Source of the DNA: Sphingomonadaceae bacterium
GTDB taxonomy: Bacteria > Pseudomonadota > Alphaproteobacteria > Sphingomonadales > Sphingomonadaceae
NCBI GenBank assembly: GCA_021732525.1
Contig: JAKFUU010000050.1
Coordinates: forward strand, 1 to 64,000
Direction: 5' to 3'
Length of the DNA stretch: 64,000 nt
Shown here in pieces: positions 54,488 through 63,010 of this stretch. Position numbers and translations under genes: made by a program. The notes beneath the pieces are model-generated. The model worked only from the letters and a program-made list of their open reading frames with translations, did not search any database and had not been told where the DNA came from. Every line of letters begins with the position of its first letter. Position 1 is the first letter of the stretch.

Positions 54488-55459
54488 TTATTTGGGATCG
54501 GCGATAAAACAATCAAGGTCATTCGCCATTGTCACTGCGCCTTTATAGCTTGATTTTATGGCGGTCATCACCGCCGGGCCATCGTCCAATGCGCGTTTCA
54601 TATTATGGGTCAGCAGTAATTTTTTTGGATTGATCGCGGCGGCTGCCTCGCCGATGGCGGTGCCGTCGCGGTGCAGCCCGCGCGGCTGCCCTGCGGCCAT
54701 GCTGATAACATTATGCATCACCAGAATGTCGGGCTTGCTGTCTTTTAAGGCGGCCACAAAATCGTCGCTCATAAAGCTTTGATCGCCCGAGAAAACGATC
54801 ATTTGGCCCTGATACCGCAAGATATAAGAAAGCGCAGGAACCGGGCCATGGTGGACCGCGATCGCATCAATCTCAATGCCCTTATCACGCAGCACCGGTT
54901 GCAACCCCCGCTTCTTAACGTCGATTGCGGAAATTTGCAGCACCGGCTTTTCTTCGCTGCCGTCCACAAAACCCTTCAGATAAGGGAGCGCGCCATTTGC
55001 GCCAACCAGCCGATCGCGCAATTCGGCAGGACCAGCGAAGTTTGCATCACCTTTTGGCCCAATCAGCATGAGCGCCCGGCCACGCTGCGCAAAACTGCCG
55101 CTGTTGAACAGGCCGGGGAGGCCGCCGACATGATCGCCATGCGCATGGGTTAGCAATATCGCATCGAGATCGTTAAAATCCGCCTTGGCCTCACCATAGC
55201 GCAGGAACAGCCCCGGTCCGGCATCAATCAAAAAACGCGCCTTGCCATCTATCCAAACAAGATTGCTCGATCCGGCGCGATTGCCTTCCGCGATCGGCCC
55301 GCCGGTTCCCAGCGTTTGCAAAACCAATCCCTGCTGAGCGCAATATCGCGTTTGCGTTGTGGGTTGTTGCGGCACACCATTTGCGGCGCCGCTGCAACCG
55401 ATCAGCAAGGGCAGCGGCAAGAGCGGCAATAGATATTTGGCAGATAATCTTTGGGACAT
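54488..55459 (-). CDS. Metallo-beta-lactamase fold lipoprotein hydrolase
   Basis: A 323-residue MBL-fold protein with a lipoprotein signal (LLPLLPLPLLIGCSG, lipobox LIGC). Metal-binding motifs are HAHGDHVGG (HxHxDH), a later VFSGDQSF (aspartate bridge), and LLTHNMK near the end; the substrate pocket resembles RNase Z/arylsulfatase-like hydrolases (GTGGPIAEGNRAGSSNLVWIDGKARFLIDAG). It should act in the periplasm attached to a membrane. ATG 55459 was chosen over a 47-residue longer reading that precedes the signal peptide. Confidence 0.87.
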   Translation of the reverse strand: MSQRLSAKYLLPLLPLPLLIGCSGAANGVPQQPTTQTRYCAQQGLVLQTLGTGGPIAEGNRAGSSNLVWIDGKARFLIDAGPGLFLRYGEAKADFNDLDAILLTHAHGDHVGGLPGLFNSGSFAQRGRALMLIGPKGDANFAGPAELRDRLVGANGALPYLKGFVDGSEEKPVLQISAIDVKKRGLQPVLRDKGIEIDAIAVHHGPVPALSYILRYQGQMIVFSGDQSFMSDDFVAALKDSKPDILVMHNVISMAAGQPRGLHRDGTAIGEAAAAINPKKLLLTHNMKRALDDGPAVMTAIKSSYKGAVTMANDLDCFIADPK

Positions 55460-55524
55460 CGGAACAAACTCCACGGGATATCGCTTATTGTAACAGCTTG
55501 ACGGCTGCTTCACCAGCATCGCCG

Positions 55525-56448
55525 TTACTTTACCGCACCCTTTGCCAAAAGCCGCGGGAGCAGCAGGATCGCCGCCAATATCGGCCAGCGTTTTTGCCAT
55601 GCGCTCAAGGTAATTTGGGTGCCCGCATGGCGGTTGATTTTCCAGGCGAGATATTCAATGCCGCCCGCATAAGTAAAAGCGGCCTTGATCAACCGGGCTA
55701 TGGTAAGAAATTTGCCATTTCTTCGCAATTTTGGCCAGCGTTGTTTTTCGCGGGCGGCGCGCCTTTCTGGATCGGCCAACAGATATATTTTGTCGCCGCG
55801 CATTTCGTTGGGAATGGCCGTGTGATGCAATGCAGCCTGACCAAAGCGCGCATAACGTTCGCGGTCATGCTCGATCACCAAGGACGGCCGGTCTTTGCGT
55901 TCGGCGCGCAGTTCGGCGCCATAGGTTAAGGCATATCCCGATTGCCAAAGATCGAATATATCGCCTTCGCGTTCCATATGCGACAGCGCGGCATTGAGCA
56001 AAGCGGGGGCGGCCCCCGATACCGACAATATGGCTTTTTTTTGCGCTGCATCATCTGCGCACCACACCAGCCGCGAGGGTTGGGAAAAGCGCGCCCATAC
56101 CGAAACCGACGCCGCCGATGTGCGGTTAAGCGCATGAAAATCACGTTCGTCGAGAATAGCAACCTTGGCGATCAATCCGCCAAATTGGAACGGAAAAACA
56201 TTGGGCGGCAGCCGCCGGTTCCATTTCGCCATCCATCGTTTGCGATAGGCCGCCGCATAATCCGACACGATCAGGTAGAAATCGAGCATTTCGCCGTCCA
56301 ACCGTTCGCTACGCAGGCAGGATCCGTAAAACAGCACGGCGCGCGCGGCATTGGGATAGGCCGCCGCAATATGCGCCGCAAATTCGGCAATTTCCGGTTT
56401 AACGGGAACCATCAATTCTTGGGCGACAAGCTGTTGCAAAGATAGCAT
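55525..56448 (-). CDS. Nucleotidyltransferase-like protein, possibly Tam41-like CDP-diacylglycerol synthase
   Basis: A 307-residue protein. Near the start, FYGSCLRS (GS at about residues 42-43) and MLDFYLIVSDY (about 54-64) reproduce the pattern YGS-x(n)-MLDFxxxVxDP known from Tam41/TAMM41, which makes CDP-diacylglycerol from phosphatidic acid and CTP. GLIAKVAILDERDFHAL and ARFSQPSRLVW match the later KYGVIS... and GRLxKPV regions of that family in position. The C-terminal part ends in a hydrophobic, basic segment. The next gene upstream in the same unit encodes a lipid kinase that would make phosphatidic acid-type products. Not proven; a general nucleotidyltransferase is the safe call. Confidence 0.6.
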   Translation of the reverse strand: MLSLQQLVAQELMVPVKPEIAEFAAHIAAAYPNAARAVLFYGSCLRSERLDGEMLDFYLIVSDYAAAYRKRWMAKWNRRLPPNVFPFQFGGLIAKVAILDERDFHALNRTSAASVSVWARFSQPSRLVWCADDAAQKKAILSVSGAAPALLNAALSHMEREGDIFDLWQSGYALTYGAELRAERKDRPSLVIEHDRERYARFGQAALHHTAIPNEMRGDKIYLLADPERRAAREKQRWPKLRRNGKFLTIARLIKAAFTYAGGIEYLAWKINRHAGTQITLSAWQKRWPILAAILLLPRLLAKGAVK

Positions 56449-56537
56449 GCCAGCGCGCTTAGACGCAGTTTGTTTTTGATGGAATTAAAAATTGGGCTTT
56501 GACCGCTGCGCGCCGTTTTTTGGATCGGATTGCTGTT

Positions 56538-57509
56538 TTATGTCGCCAGCCGCAGAAAAGGAACGGGCGCGGTTGACCGCAGTAGGATCGGTTTAAGTTC
56601 GTTGGCTTCGAATATTTCGCCATCCAACACGACGCTGCATCTTGCGCTGTCGATGCGAATGACATCGCCTTGCTCAATATGAATACCTTTGATTTTGCCG
56701 GGGCCCAAATTTCCGATCATCGCTGAAAATATCGCCCGAAACATTGTCCAGGGTCGTTCATCAACCACCATAAGTTTTAATTTGCCAGGTTTTTCCGATT
56801 CGGCGGTTTTGCTGCCTAGCAACAAACGTTCGAGTGTCGTAACGATCAATATTGAAAATATCCCTTGCAATTCCTTCCGCCGAAACAGTGATATGCGGAT
56901 CGGTTCCGACCGGCGCGGCAGGAAACTGGCGCGCAGTCCGGATATTGCCGAAAAAAATACGGCCATCAATGCGATGACATGGCTAAATCCATTGGGAAAA
57001 CCCAGCGGGTAAATTTTATGCCGGCAATAGAGGATGGTTTCAGCCAGCCCCGCCCCGCCCAAAAACATACCCAAAACCGGCTTTGCGCCTTCGCTGCCGT
57101 CGCTGAGCGCGATCAGCTCGCGGCCAACGACAAAAGGGGCAAGATCGCCCTTTGCCGCTTCAACGATCCGGCGCAAGGCGGCGATCGGGTCGCCTTCTGA
57201 ACCCAGATCGAGCGCGATCAGATTGGTTTTGCCATTGGGCAGCACCGCAACCGGCGGCGGGTTGCCTTCAAAATGGCCGCCATGATACAGTTCGGTCAGC
57301 ACGGTTTGCACCGTGCCATCGCCGCCGTTCACCACCAGAACTTTTGGCTTCACGCGGGCAATCGTTTCCAAGGCTTTTTTAACCTGAGAAATTTCTTCAA
57401 CCTCATAATGAAACAAATCGGGATTGCGCGCACAAAAACAGCGCACTTTGGGCAATATCGACCGGTTGCCGGTTGAATGGGGATTGGAGAGCAGCGCGAC
57501 TATGGCCAA
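56538..57509 (-). CDS. Diacylglycerol/lipid kinase family protein (DAGKc)
   Basis: A 323-residue lipid kinase. The ATP-binding signature VVNGGDGTVQTVLTEL (GGDGT, about residues 60-64), the PPVAVLPNGKTN loop, and a beta-rich C-terminal domain ending VVLDGEIFEANELKPILLR (with the DGE motif) fit the DAGK/sphingosine kinase-like family. It phosphorylates a lipid hydroxyl, giving phosphatidic acid or a similar product at the inner membrane. It is 14 bases downstream of a DUF2141 gene and about 90 bases upstream of the Tam41-like gene, all on the minus strand. Confidence 0.9.
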   Translation of the reverse strand: MAIVALLSNPHSTGNRSILPKVRCFCARNPDLFHYEVEEISQVKKALETIARVKPKVLVVNGGDGTVQTVLTELYHGGHFEGNPPPVAVLPNGKTNLIALDLGSEGDPIAALRRIVEAAKGDLAPFVVGRELIALSDGSEGAKPVLGMFLGGAGLAETILYCRHKIYPLGFPNGFSHVIALMAVFFSAISGLRASFLPRRSEPIRISLFRRKELQGIFSILIVTTLERLLLGSKTAESEKPGKLKLMVVDERPWTMFRAIFSAMIGNLGPGKIKGIHIEQGDVIRIDSARCSVVLDGEIFEANELKPILLRSTAPVPFLRLAT

Positions 57510-57523
57510 ATGGAATAAGCTCC

Positions 57524-58057
57524 TTATCGATATCGCATCAGAATATTGATGCGGGTAACGCCGGAGCCGGCAAAGAAAGAAGCTTTTTTCACGGGCACAA
57601 CCGATTTGCCCAGAATGGCGCGAAATGCGCTGATTTTTGGATTTTGCGAAAATCCGCCGCCATCACCGCTGATATCGGTCTTGCCATTGTTATTTTTATC
57701 ATGGCGCACGGCAATGGCATAATTGCCCGATTTGGGGACCGGTAAACAAAATTGCATATCGCCGATCTTCGCCCGTTGTTCGATCCGATTGAGCCATTGT
57801 CCTTTTTCAAGCCAAGCGGCCTCTGTCGCCGGATAGCTTTGAACCCGGATGAGACCTGTCGCCGTTCTGATACCTTGAACCGTTACCAAAACTGCGGTGA
57901 TATCGCCGCTGTTGCAGCGGGAAAGATCATTTTCGATAACGCTGCTCGCCGCCGCCGAACCGATGGTCATCGGGCCTAATCCCAATCCCAACAAGATAAC
58001 CGTCAATGCCCGCTCTGCAAATTTCTGTGACAAAGTAGGATAATGAAAATTCAACAT
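57524..58057 (-). CDS. DUF2141 exported protein
   Basis: A 177-residue protein with an N-terminal signal (ALTVILLGLGLGPMTIGSAAA) and a DUF2141 (PF09912) beta domain: GLIRVQSYPATEAAWLEKGQW, MQFCLPVPKSGNYAIAVRHDKNNNGKTDIS (a DxNxNGxxD calcium-like loop), GGFSQNPKI and a final RINILMRYR. Function is unknown, but members occur near lipid or hopanoid genes. ATG 58057 follows AAGGAGCGG. It is the first gene of DUF2141-lipid kinase-Tam41-like, and it is divergent from lptF. Confidence 0.85.
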   Translation of the reverse strand: MLNFHYPTLSQKFAERALTVILLGLGLGPMTIGSAAASSVIENDLSRCNSGDITAVLVTVQGIRTATGLIRVQSYPATEAAWLEKGQWLNRIEQRAKIGDMQFCLPVPKSGNYAIAVRHDKNNNGKTDISGDGGGFSQNPKISAFRAILGKSVVPVKKASFFAGSGVTRINILMRYR

Positions 58058-58181
58058 GACTAAACCGCTCCTTGAGGCTATTCCGGCAAGGATTTAATCC
58101 GTGCCCAATCAAAATACCCTGAACCTTTGCGGCTTATGGGGATGATTTAAGGCCAAATTACGGTAACAGGGCGTCAACAAG

Positions 58182-59408
58182 TTGAAATTCATATCCGCCA
58201 CAGATCGTTACATTGCCCGATTGGTAACCGTGCCGCTGATCAGCACGCTGATTATCGCATCGATGCTGTTGCTGATTGAAAAAATGACTCGGCTGTTTGA
58301 TTTTGTCGCAACCGAAGGCGGCCCGGTCAGCGTGGTTTGGCGGATGCTGGCCAATTTGATCCCGGAATATATGTCGCTGGGCATTCCGATCGGCTTGTTA
58401 CTTGGGATATTGCTGGCTTTCCGCCGGCTCGCAACATCGTCGGAACTGGACATATTTCGCGCGGTGGGACAGGGATATTTGCGATTGCTGCGGGTGCCAT
58501 ATATTTTTGCGATTGCGCTGGCGATCGTCAATTTCGGCATCGTTGGCTTTCTGCAACCGGTCTCGCGCTATCTATACGAAGAATTGCGTTTTGAATTGCG
58601 CTCTGGCGCGCTGGGTGCGTCGATTAAAGTGGGCGAATTTACCAATTTGGGCCAAAATTTGACGATGCGGATCGACGAAAGCCGCAACAATGGCAAGAAT
58701 CTGTCGGGCATGTTTGTTTCGGCCAAAAGCAACAAGGGGCAAACTATCGCCGTTACCGCCGCGAAAGGGCAATTTTTGCGGACCGACGATCCCGATACGA
58801 TCATCTTGCGGTTGAAAGATGGGACTTTGGTGCATGATGCCCCCACTTATAATCATCCGCGCGTGCTGACTTTTTCCAATCATGATCTGCCCATTCCCTT
58901 GCCCAAGATCGAAAATTTCCGCGGACGCGGTGATACAAGTGACGATAACCGGGAACTGACTATTCCGGAGCTTTGGAGGGTCGGCCATGATACCGCAAAA
59001 CCCGCCGAGCGCCGCTATAGCGCGCAGGCAAATTTCCATTTTCGGTTGGTTGAAGTGGCAATGATGCTGCTTTTACCGCTGCTGGCGGTGGCATTGGCGA
59101 TCCCGCCCAAACGGTCAACATCGGCGCTGGGCGTATTTTTGTCGATCATTATGGTGGTCACCTATCACAAGGTGAATGAATATGCGGAAGATATTGGGGC
59201 GGCGGGCGTCATCGATCCCATCATTGCGCTGTGGGGGCCATTTTTGATATTTGCCGCCCTGATCTTGTGGATGTATCATGTGATTGCGCATGTGCCCGGC
59301 GGCCAACCGATTGGCGGATTGGAGCTTGCAGCGGCCAAAATTGGAAAACAGATGAAAAAACTGTCACAATGGGGCGGCAAGTCAAAATTGCGGACGGCGG
59401 AGGCATAG
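58182..59408 (+). CDS. lptF: LPS export ABC transporter permease LptF
   Basis: A 408-residue inner-membrane permease of the LptB2FG complex, which extracts lipopolysaccharide for transport to the outer membrane. The family N-terminus (DRYIARLVTVPLISTLIIASM), six membrane helices in two groups (about residues 15-110 and 285-370), and a central periplasmic jellyroll domain are seen, plus SLGIPIGLLLGILLAFRRLATSSEL in the coupling-helix region. The start is probably TTG 58182, as no ATG or GTG lies at the family start position. lptG follows four bases later. Confidence 0.92.
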   Translation: MKFISATDRYIARLVTVPLISTLIIASMLLLIEKMTRLFDFVATEGGPVSVVWRMLANLIPEYMSLGIPIGLLLGILLAFRRLATSSELDIFRAVGQGYLRLLRVPYIFAIALAIVNFGIVGFLQPVSRYLYEELRFELRSGALGASIKVGEFTNLGQNLTMRIDESRNNGKNLSGMFVSAKSNKGQTIAVTAAKGQFLRTDDPDTIILRLKDGTLVHDAPTYNHPRVLTFSNHDLPIPLPKIENFRGRGDTSDDNRELTIPELWRVGHDTAKPAERRYSAQANFHFRLVEVAMMLLLPLLAVALAIPPKRSTSALGVFLSIIMVVTYHKVNEYAEDIGAAGVIDPIIALWGPFLIFAALILWMYHVIAHVPGGQPIGGLELAAAKIGKQMKKLSQWGGKSKLRTAEA

Positions 59409-59411
59409 CGC

Positions 59412-60500
59412 GTGCATTTTTTTCCCTCCCGGCAAATCGGCTTTTACATGGCGCGGTTGTTCCTTATTCGCACGCTGGCTGTATTGGCGATGCTGGTGCT
59501 GATTTTGCAGACGCTCGATCTGCTTGGCGAAAGCGGTAAAATCATGGCCGTGGCCGGCAATAGCCAAGGCGATTTATGGACCTATATCGGCATGCGCGCG
59601 CCGCAAATCATCTCCCGGATGCTGCCATTTTCGGTATTGCTTGGCACATTGATAACTTTCACGACCTTAAGCCAGCATAGCGAAGTTGTCGCGATGAAAG
59701 CCGCCGGGCTTTCGGCGCATCAAATTTTGGCGCCGTTGATTGTGGCCAGTTTGCTGGTCGCGGCGACCTCGTTTATTTTCAACGATAGCATTGTCGCCCC
59801 GGCCACCGCGCAGTTGAAAAGATGGCAAGATGCCGAATATATCAAACTGCCCGCCGATAGCGGCGTTAAAAGCAATGTTTGGGTGCGCGAGGGGCAGGAT
59901 ATTATCAATGCAGGATCGGTGAAGCGCATTGGCGGTCAAACCAGATTGAATGATGTCAGCGTTTATTTGCGGACCGAAAATAGTCTGCGCCGGGTGATTA
60001 AGGCCGATAGCGGTATTTTTATCGGCGGGGCTTGGCGGCTGTCCAATGTTTCGGTTTTTGACGCGGGTTCGGCCGATAAGAAGGATTATGATCAAATGAC
60101 CGTGGGCAGGGGCGTGACGCCCGATCGTTTCCAATATATCAAGGTAGACGGCGAAGCGCTGGGTTTCCTGCCGCTATATCGTGCTATTCAGGGTTTGAAG
60201 GCCGCCGGACGCCGCACGGGCAGTTTGGAAAGCATATTATGGCATAAAATTTCGGGGCCGCTTTCGGCATTGTTGATGCCATTGTTGGCGGCGGTGGCGG
60301 CGTTTGGTCTGGCGCGGTCGGGCGCGTTATTCCTGCGCGCGGTCATTGGAATGGCGCTGGGCTTTATTTATTTTGTTGCCGATAATTTCGCTCTGGCGAT
60401 GGGCAATTTGGGTGCCTATCCGCCTTGGATAGCGGCATGGGCACCGTTTCTGCTATTTTTCCTGATCGGTGAAACCGTGTTGGTGCGCACCGAAGAATAA
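59412..60500 (+). CDS. lptG: LPS export ABC transporter permease LptG
   Basis: A 362-residue partner permease of LptF. The first helix (FLIRTLAVLAMLVLILQTLDLL), second and third helices (MLPFSVLLGTLITFTTLSQHSEVVAMKAAGLS as the coupling loop), a central beta-jellyroll and the three C-terminal helices (LLMPLLAAVAAFGLA, RAVIGMALGFIYFVADNFALAMG, WIAAWAPFLLFFLIGETVLV) are in the family order. The start is GTG 59412, three bases after the lptF stop, so translation is coupled. The two form a dicistronic unit as in most proteobacteria. Confidence 0.95.
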   Translation: MHFFPSRQIGFYMARLFLIRTLAVLAMLVLILQTLDLLGESGKIMAVAGNSQGDLWTYIGMRAPQIISRMLPFSVLLGTLITFTTLSQHSEVVAMKAAGLSAHQILAPLIVASLLVAATSFIFNDSIVAPATAQLKRWQDAEYIKLPADSGVKSNVWVREGQDIINAGSVKRIGGQTRLNDVSVYLRTENSLRRVIKADSGIFIGGAWRLSNVSVFDAGSADKKDYDQMTVGRGVTPDRFQYIKVDGEALGFLPLYRAIQGLKAAGRRTGSLESILWHKISGPLSALLMPLLAAVAAFGLARSGALFLRAVIGMALGFIYFVADNFALAMGNLGAYPPWIAAWAPFLLFFLIGETVLVRTEE

Positions 60501-60532
60501 GCCATAAACAACGGGCCAGCGCGCACAAAGGT

Positions 60533-61648
60533 TCACCGGCCGCGCGTGAAGCTGCTTTTCACCAATCGTGTCACCAAGCCGCCAAGCCCGGTGTGGTTGG
60601 CCGCGTGATAACGCGATTCGATGGGTAGCGCGGCCACCAATCGGCGGTGCGCTTCGCCTAAATTATGATAGGGCACGCCGGGCAATAAATGATGCAGCGC
60701 ATGATAACGCAGGCCAACCGGTGCCCATAATTCGGGCAATGTCGCGGGCGGCGGGACATTCACGCTATCCAGATATTGCTCGGTCGCGGTCATCACCGCG
60801 CCGTCATTCTCCCAAAGATGCGCCACCAAAGTGCGGATCTGATTGATCACCATTGTTCCCGATGCAATTGCCAAAAAAATTGCAAAGGCAGCAAAGGGAA
60901 TGATTTGAAACGCCGTCGCGGCCAATAGCGCGATGGCCCAGATGCTGGTCGCTATCTCCAGCATGATCCAGCGCGAAGCCTCTTCGCCTTCGGGGTTGCG
61001 CCGCCGAAATTCAGGATTGATCACCAGGCCCGAATAACGTTCCACAACGATCCGGCGCAGTGCGGGGCTAGGCAGTGACAGCGGCGCGAGCAGTGCATAG
61101 CGGATCAACATGCCAAATGGCCCCAGCGCCGAGACGAGCACAAATAGCGGCACCGTATAAGGCTTCATCAATGCCAGTGGCAGATATTCGGGATCGTCGG
61201 CGGTGCCATAGCGCCGCGGCATATGATGTTGGTTATGAATGCCTTCATACATGAAAGAGGGGATCATCAGCGGAATCCCGATCAGGATATTCCACGCCAG
61301 ATGAAAGCCGGGCACGTCGCGGCGCTTGATATGGGTCAATTCATGGATGAAGCTGCCCGCCCGGTAGAGCGCTAGGATGGAGACGAATGCTGCGATGAGC
61401 GGAGCCAGCAGCGGAAAAGAGGGATCCGCAGCCATCGAGACGGTCGCGGCCAGCGTGCCATAACCCACCAAAGCCGAAGTCAAAAAATCGGCCCAATAGA
61501 TCGCCGGTTTGGCAGTCAGCAAATCGCGCGTTAACGCCGACGCCGCCTTAATCATCTCAAGATCGTGCACGGCTTCACGCGCGGCATCGCGCGCAGCATC
61601 CACCGCCATATCGCGATAATTTTCTTGGGGAAGGGTGGAAGCGTTCAT
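60533..61648 (-). CDS. Fatty acid desaturase/hydroxylase-type membrane protein
   Basis: A 371-residue membrane enzyme with the three histidine boxes that bind a di-iron centre: HELTH, HNQHH and HALHHLLPG. Several membrane helices (LTSALVGYGTLAATVSM, PLLAPLIAAFVSILALY, WIMLEIATSIWAIALLAATAFQ) surround them. It likely introduces a double bond or hydroxyl group into an acyl chain. ATG 61648 (MNASTLPQE) was chosen over a 45-residue longer reading. It is divergent from a GNAT-fold acyltransferase gene and close to a lipid gene group, so a role in membrane lipid or ceramide modification is possible but not shown. Confidence 0.85.
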   Translation of the reverse strand: MNASTLPQENYRDMAVDAARDAAREAVHDLEMIKAASALTRDLLTAKPAIYWADFLTSALVGYGTLAATVSMAADPSFPLLAPLIAAFVSILALYRAGSFIHELTHIKRRDVPGFHLAWNILIGIPLMIPSFMYEGIHNQHHMPRRYGTADDPEYLPLALMKPYTVPLFVLVSALGPFGMLIRYALLAPLSLPSPALRRIVVERYSGLVINPEFRRRNPEGEEASRWIMLEIATSIWAIALLAATAFQIIPFAAFAIFLAIASGTMVINQIRTLVAHLWENDGAVMTATEQYLDSVNVPPPATLPELWAPVGLRYHALHHLLPGVPYHNLGEAHRRLVAALPIESRYHAANHTGLGGLVTRLVKSSFTRGR

Positions 61649-61852
61649 TTCTTGATACCTATGGCCTGTGTGCCCTAACCAGATCAGTATGGCAATATAA
61701 AGGCGGATTTGTGAAGCGGGCGCCTTTTCGCACCGGGCGGCGATTATTCGGCGAGGAGGCAATAAGGAAGCAATTTGAGCCACCTGCTACCGCTTGACAA
61801 AACGGTGTCCAGCGGCACAGATGCGCGGCACAATCAGCAATAAGGAAGCATC
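61649..61852. other. Divergent intergenic region with a duplicated leader sequence
   Basis: The 14-base sequence GCAATAAGGAAGCA occurs twice, at 61759-61772 and 61837-61850, in direct orientation. The second copy supplies the ribosome binding site (AAGGA) for the TTG start at 61853. TTGACA at 61794-61799 may be a -35 box, but no good -10 follows. Confidence 0.5.
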
Positions 61853-63010
61853 TTGACGCCCAACAATCTGATCATTCGCCCGGTTATCACAAAGCGCGAT
61901 ATCAAGGCCTTTGTCGCATTGCCTTACCGGCTTTATGCCGGCGATCCGAACTGGGTTCCGCCGTTAAAGGGTGAGGCTTTGGCCGCGATAACGCCGGGCA
62001 AAAACCCCTGGTTCGAACATGGCAAGGCGCAGCTTTTCTTGGCCGAGCGGGCCGGAAAAATTGTCGGCCGGATTTCGGCGCATTATGATGAATTGGCGCT
62101 GGTCCAGCCGGCCGAACAAGGCATGGGGCCGGGGGTGGGCAATTGGGGGCTGTTTGAGGCCGAAGATGCCGAGATTGCCAAGGCCTTGATCGCAGCGGCG
62201 GAGGATTGGCTGCGCCAACAGGGAATGACCAAATCCTTGGGACCGGTTAGCCTTTCCATCTGGGAGGAGCCGGGATTGTTGGTGAAGGGTCATGATCACC
62301 CGCCAACCATCATGATGGGTCATGACAAGCCCGAATATGAAGCCTGGGTGACAGGCGCGGGATACGCCCAAGCAAAAGATCTTTTCACCTATGAAGTGCC
62401 GATTGATGTTCCTTACCCCCCCCTTATGGCGCGTATTGTCCAATCGGGGGAGCGCAACAGCCGGATTGTCATCCGCCATGTCGACAAAAACCGTTTCGAT
62501 GAAGAAGCCGCGCTTATTTTGAATATATTAAACGATGCTTGGTCGAATAACTGGTGGTTCGTGCCGATCACCGATAGCGAGATAGCCTTCACCGGAAAGA
62601 AGCTGAAAGCGCTGGTTTACGAAGATTTGATCCGGATCGCCGAGGTGGATGGTGAACCCGTTGCTTTCATGATGACCCTGCCCGATTTGAACGAAAAGTT
62701 GATCGGTTATGGCGGGTCCTTATGGCCGTTTAACTGGATCAAATTGCTCTGGTGGCTGCGGCGGCCCAAAGTGCGCACGATGCGCGTGCCGTTGATGGGC
62801 GTTGTCCAGCGGCTGCAATCGAGCCGGCTGGCGAGCCAGCTTGCCTTTATGCTGGTCGAACTCATCAGCCGCGATTCGCATGAAAAATATGGCGCGGTGC
62901 GCGGCGAATTTGGCTGGGTGCTCGACGATAATGGTCCGATGCGATCGGTGGGCGAGGCGATCAACGGCAAGGTCAATAAGGTCTATCGTATTTATGAGAA
63001 GCGGCTGTAA
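61853..63010 (+). CDS. Large GNAT-fold N-acyltransferase-like protein
   Basis: A 385-residue protein of a long GNAT-like family: FVALPYRLYAGDPNWVPPL at the start, PWFEHGKAQLFLAERAGKIVGRISA (acetyl/acyl-CoA-like strand region), GLFEAEDAEIAKALIAAAEDWLRQQGM, SLSIWEEPGLLVKGHDHPPTIMM, and a second GNAT-like half with IAEVDGEPVAFMMTLPDLNE and LMGVVQRLQSSRLASQLAFMLVELI. The family is poorly characterised and often misannotated. A relation to the GNAT-type bacterial ceramide synthase of Caulobacter is a hypothesis to test. TTG 61853 is the likely start, with AAGGA upstream. Its 3' end overlaps convergent soxR by 38 bases. Confidence 0.75.
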   Translation: MTPNNLIIRPVITKRDIKAFVALPYRLYAGDPNWVPPLKGEALAAITPGKNPWFEHGKAQLFLAERAGKIVGRISAHYDELALVQPAEQGMGPGVGNWGLFEAEDAEIAKALIAAAEDWLRQQGMTKSLGPVSLSIWEEPGLLVKGHDHPPTIMMGHDKPEYEAWVTGAGYAQAKDLFTYEVPIDVPYPPLMARIVQSGERNSRIVIRHVDKNRFDEEAALILNILNDAWSNNWWFVPITDSEIAFTGKKLKALVYEDLIRIAEVDGEPVAFMMTLPDLNEKLIGYGGSLWPFNWIKLLWWLRRPKVRTMRVPLMGVVQRLQSSRLASQLAFMLVELISRDSHEKYGAVRGEFGWVLDDNGPMRSVGEAINGKVNKVYRIYEKRL

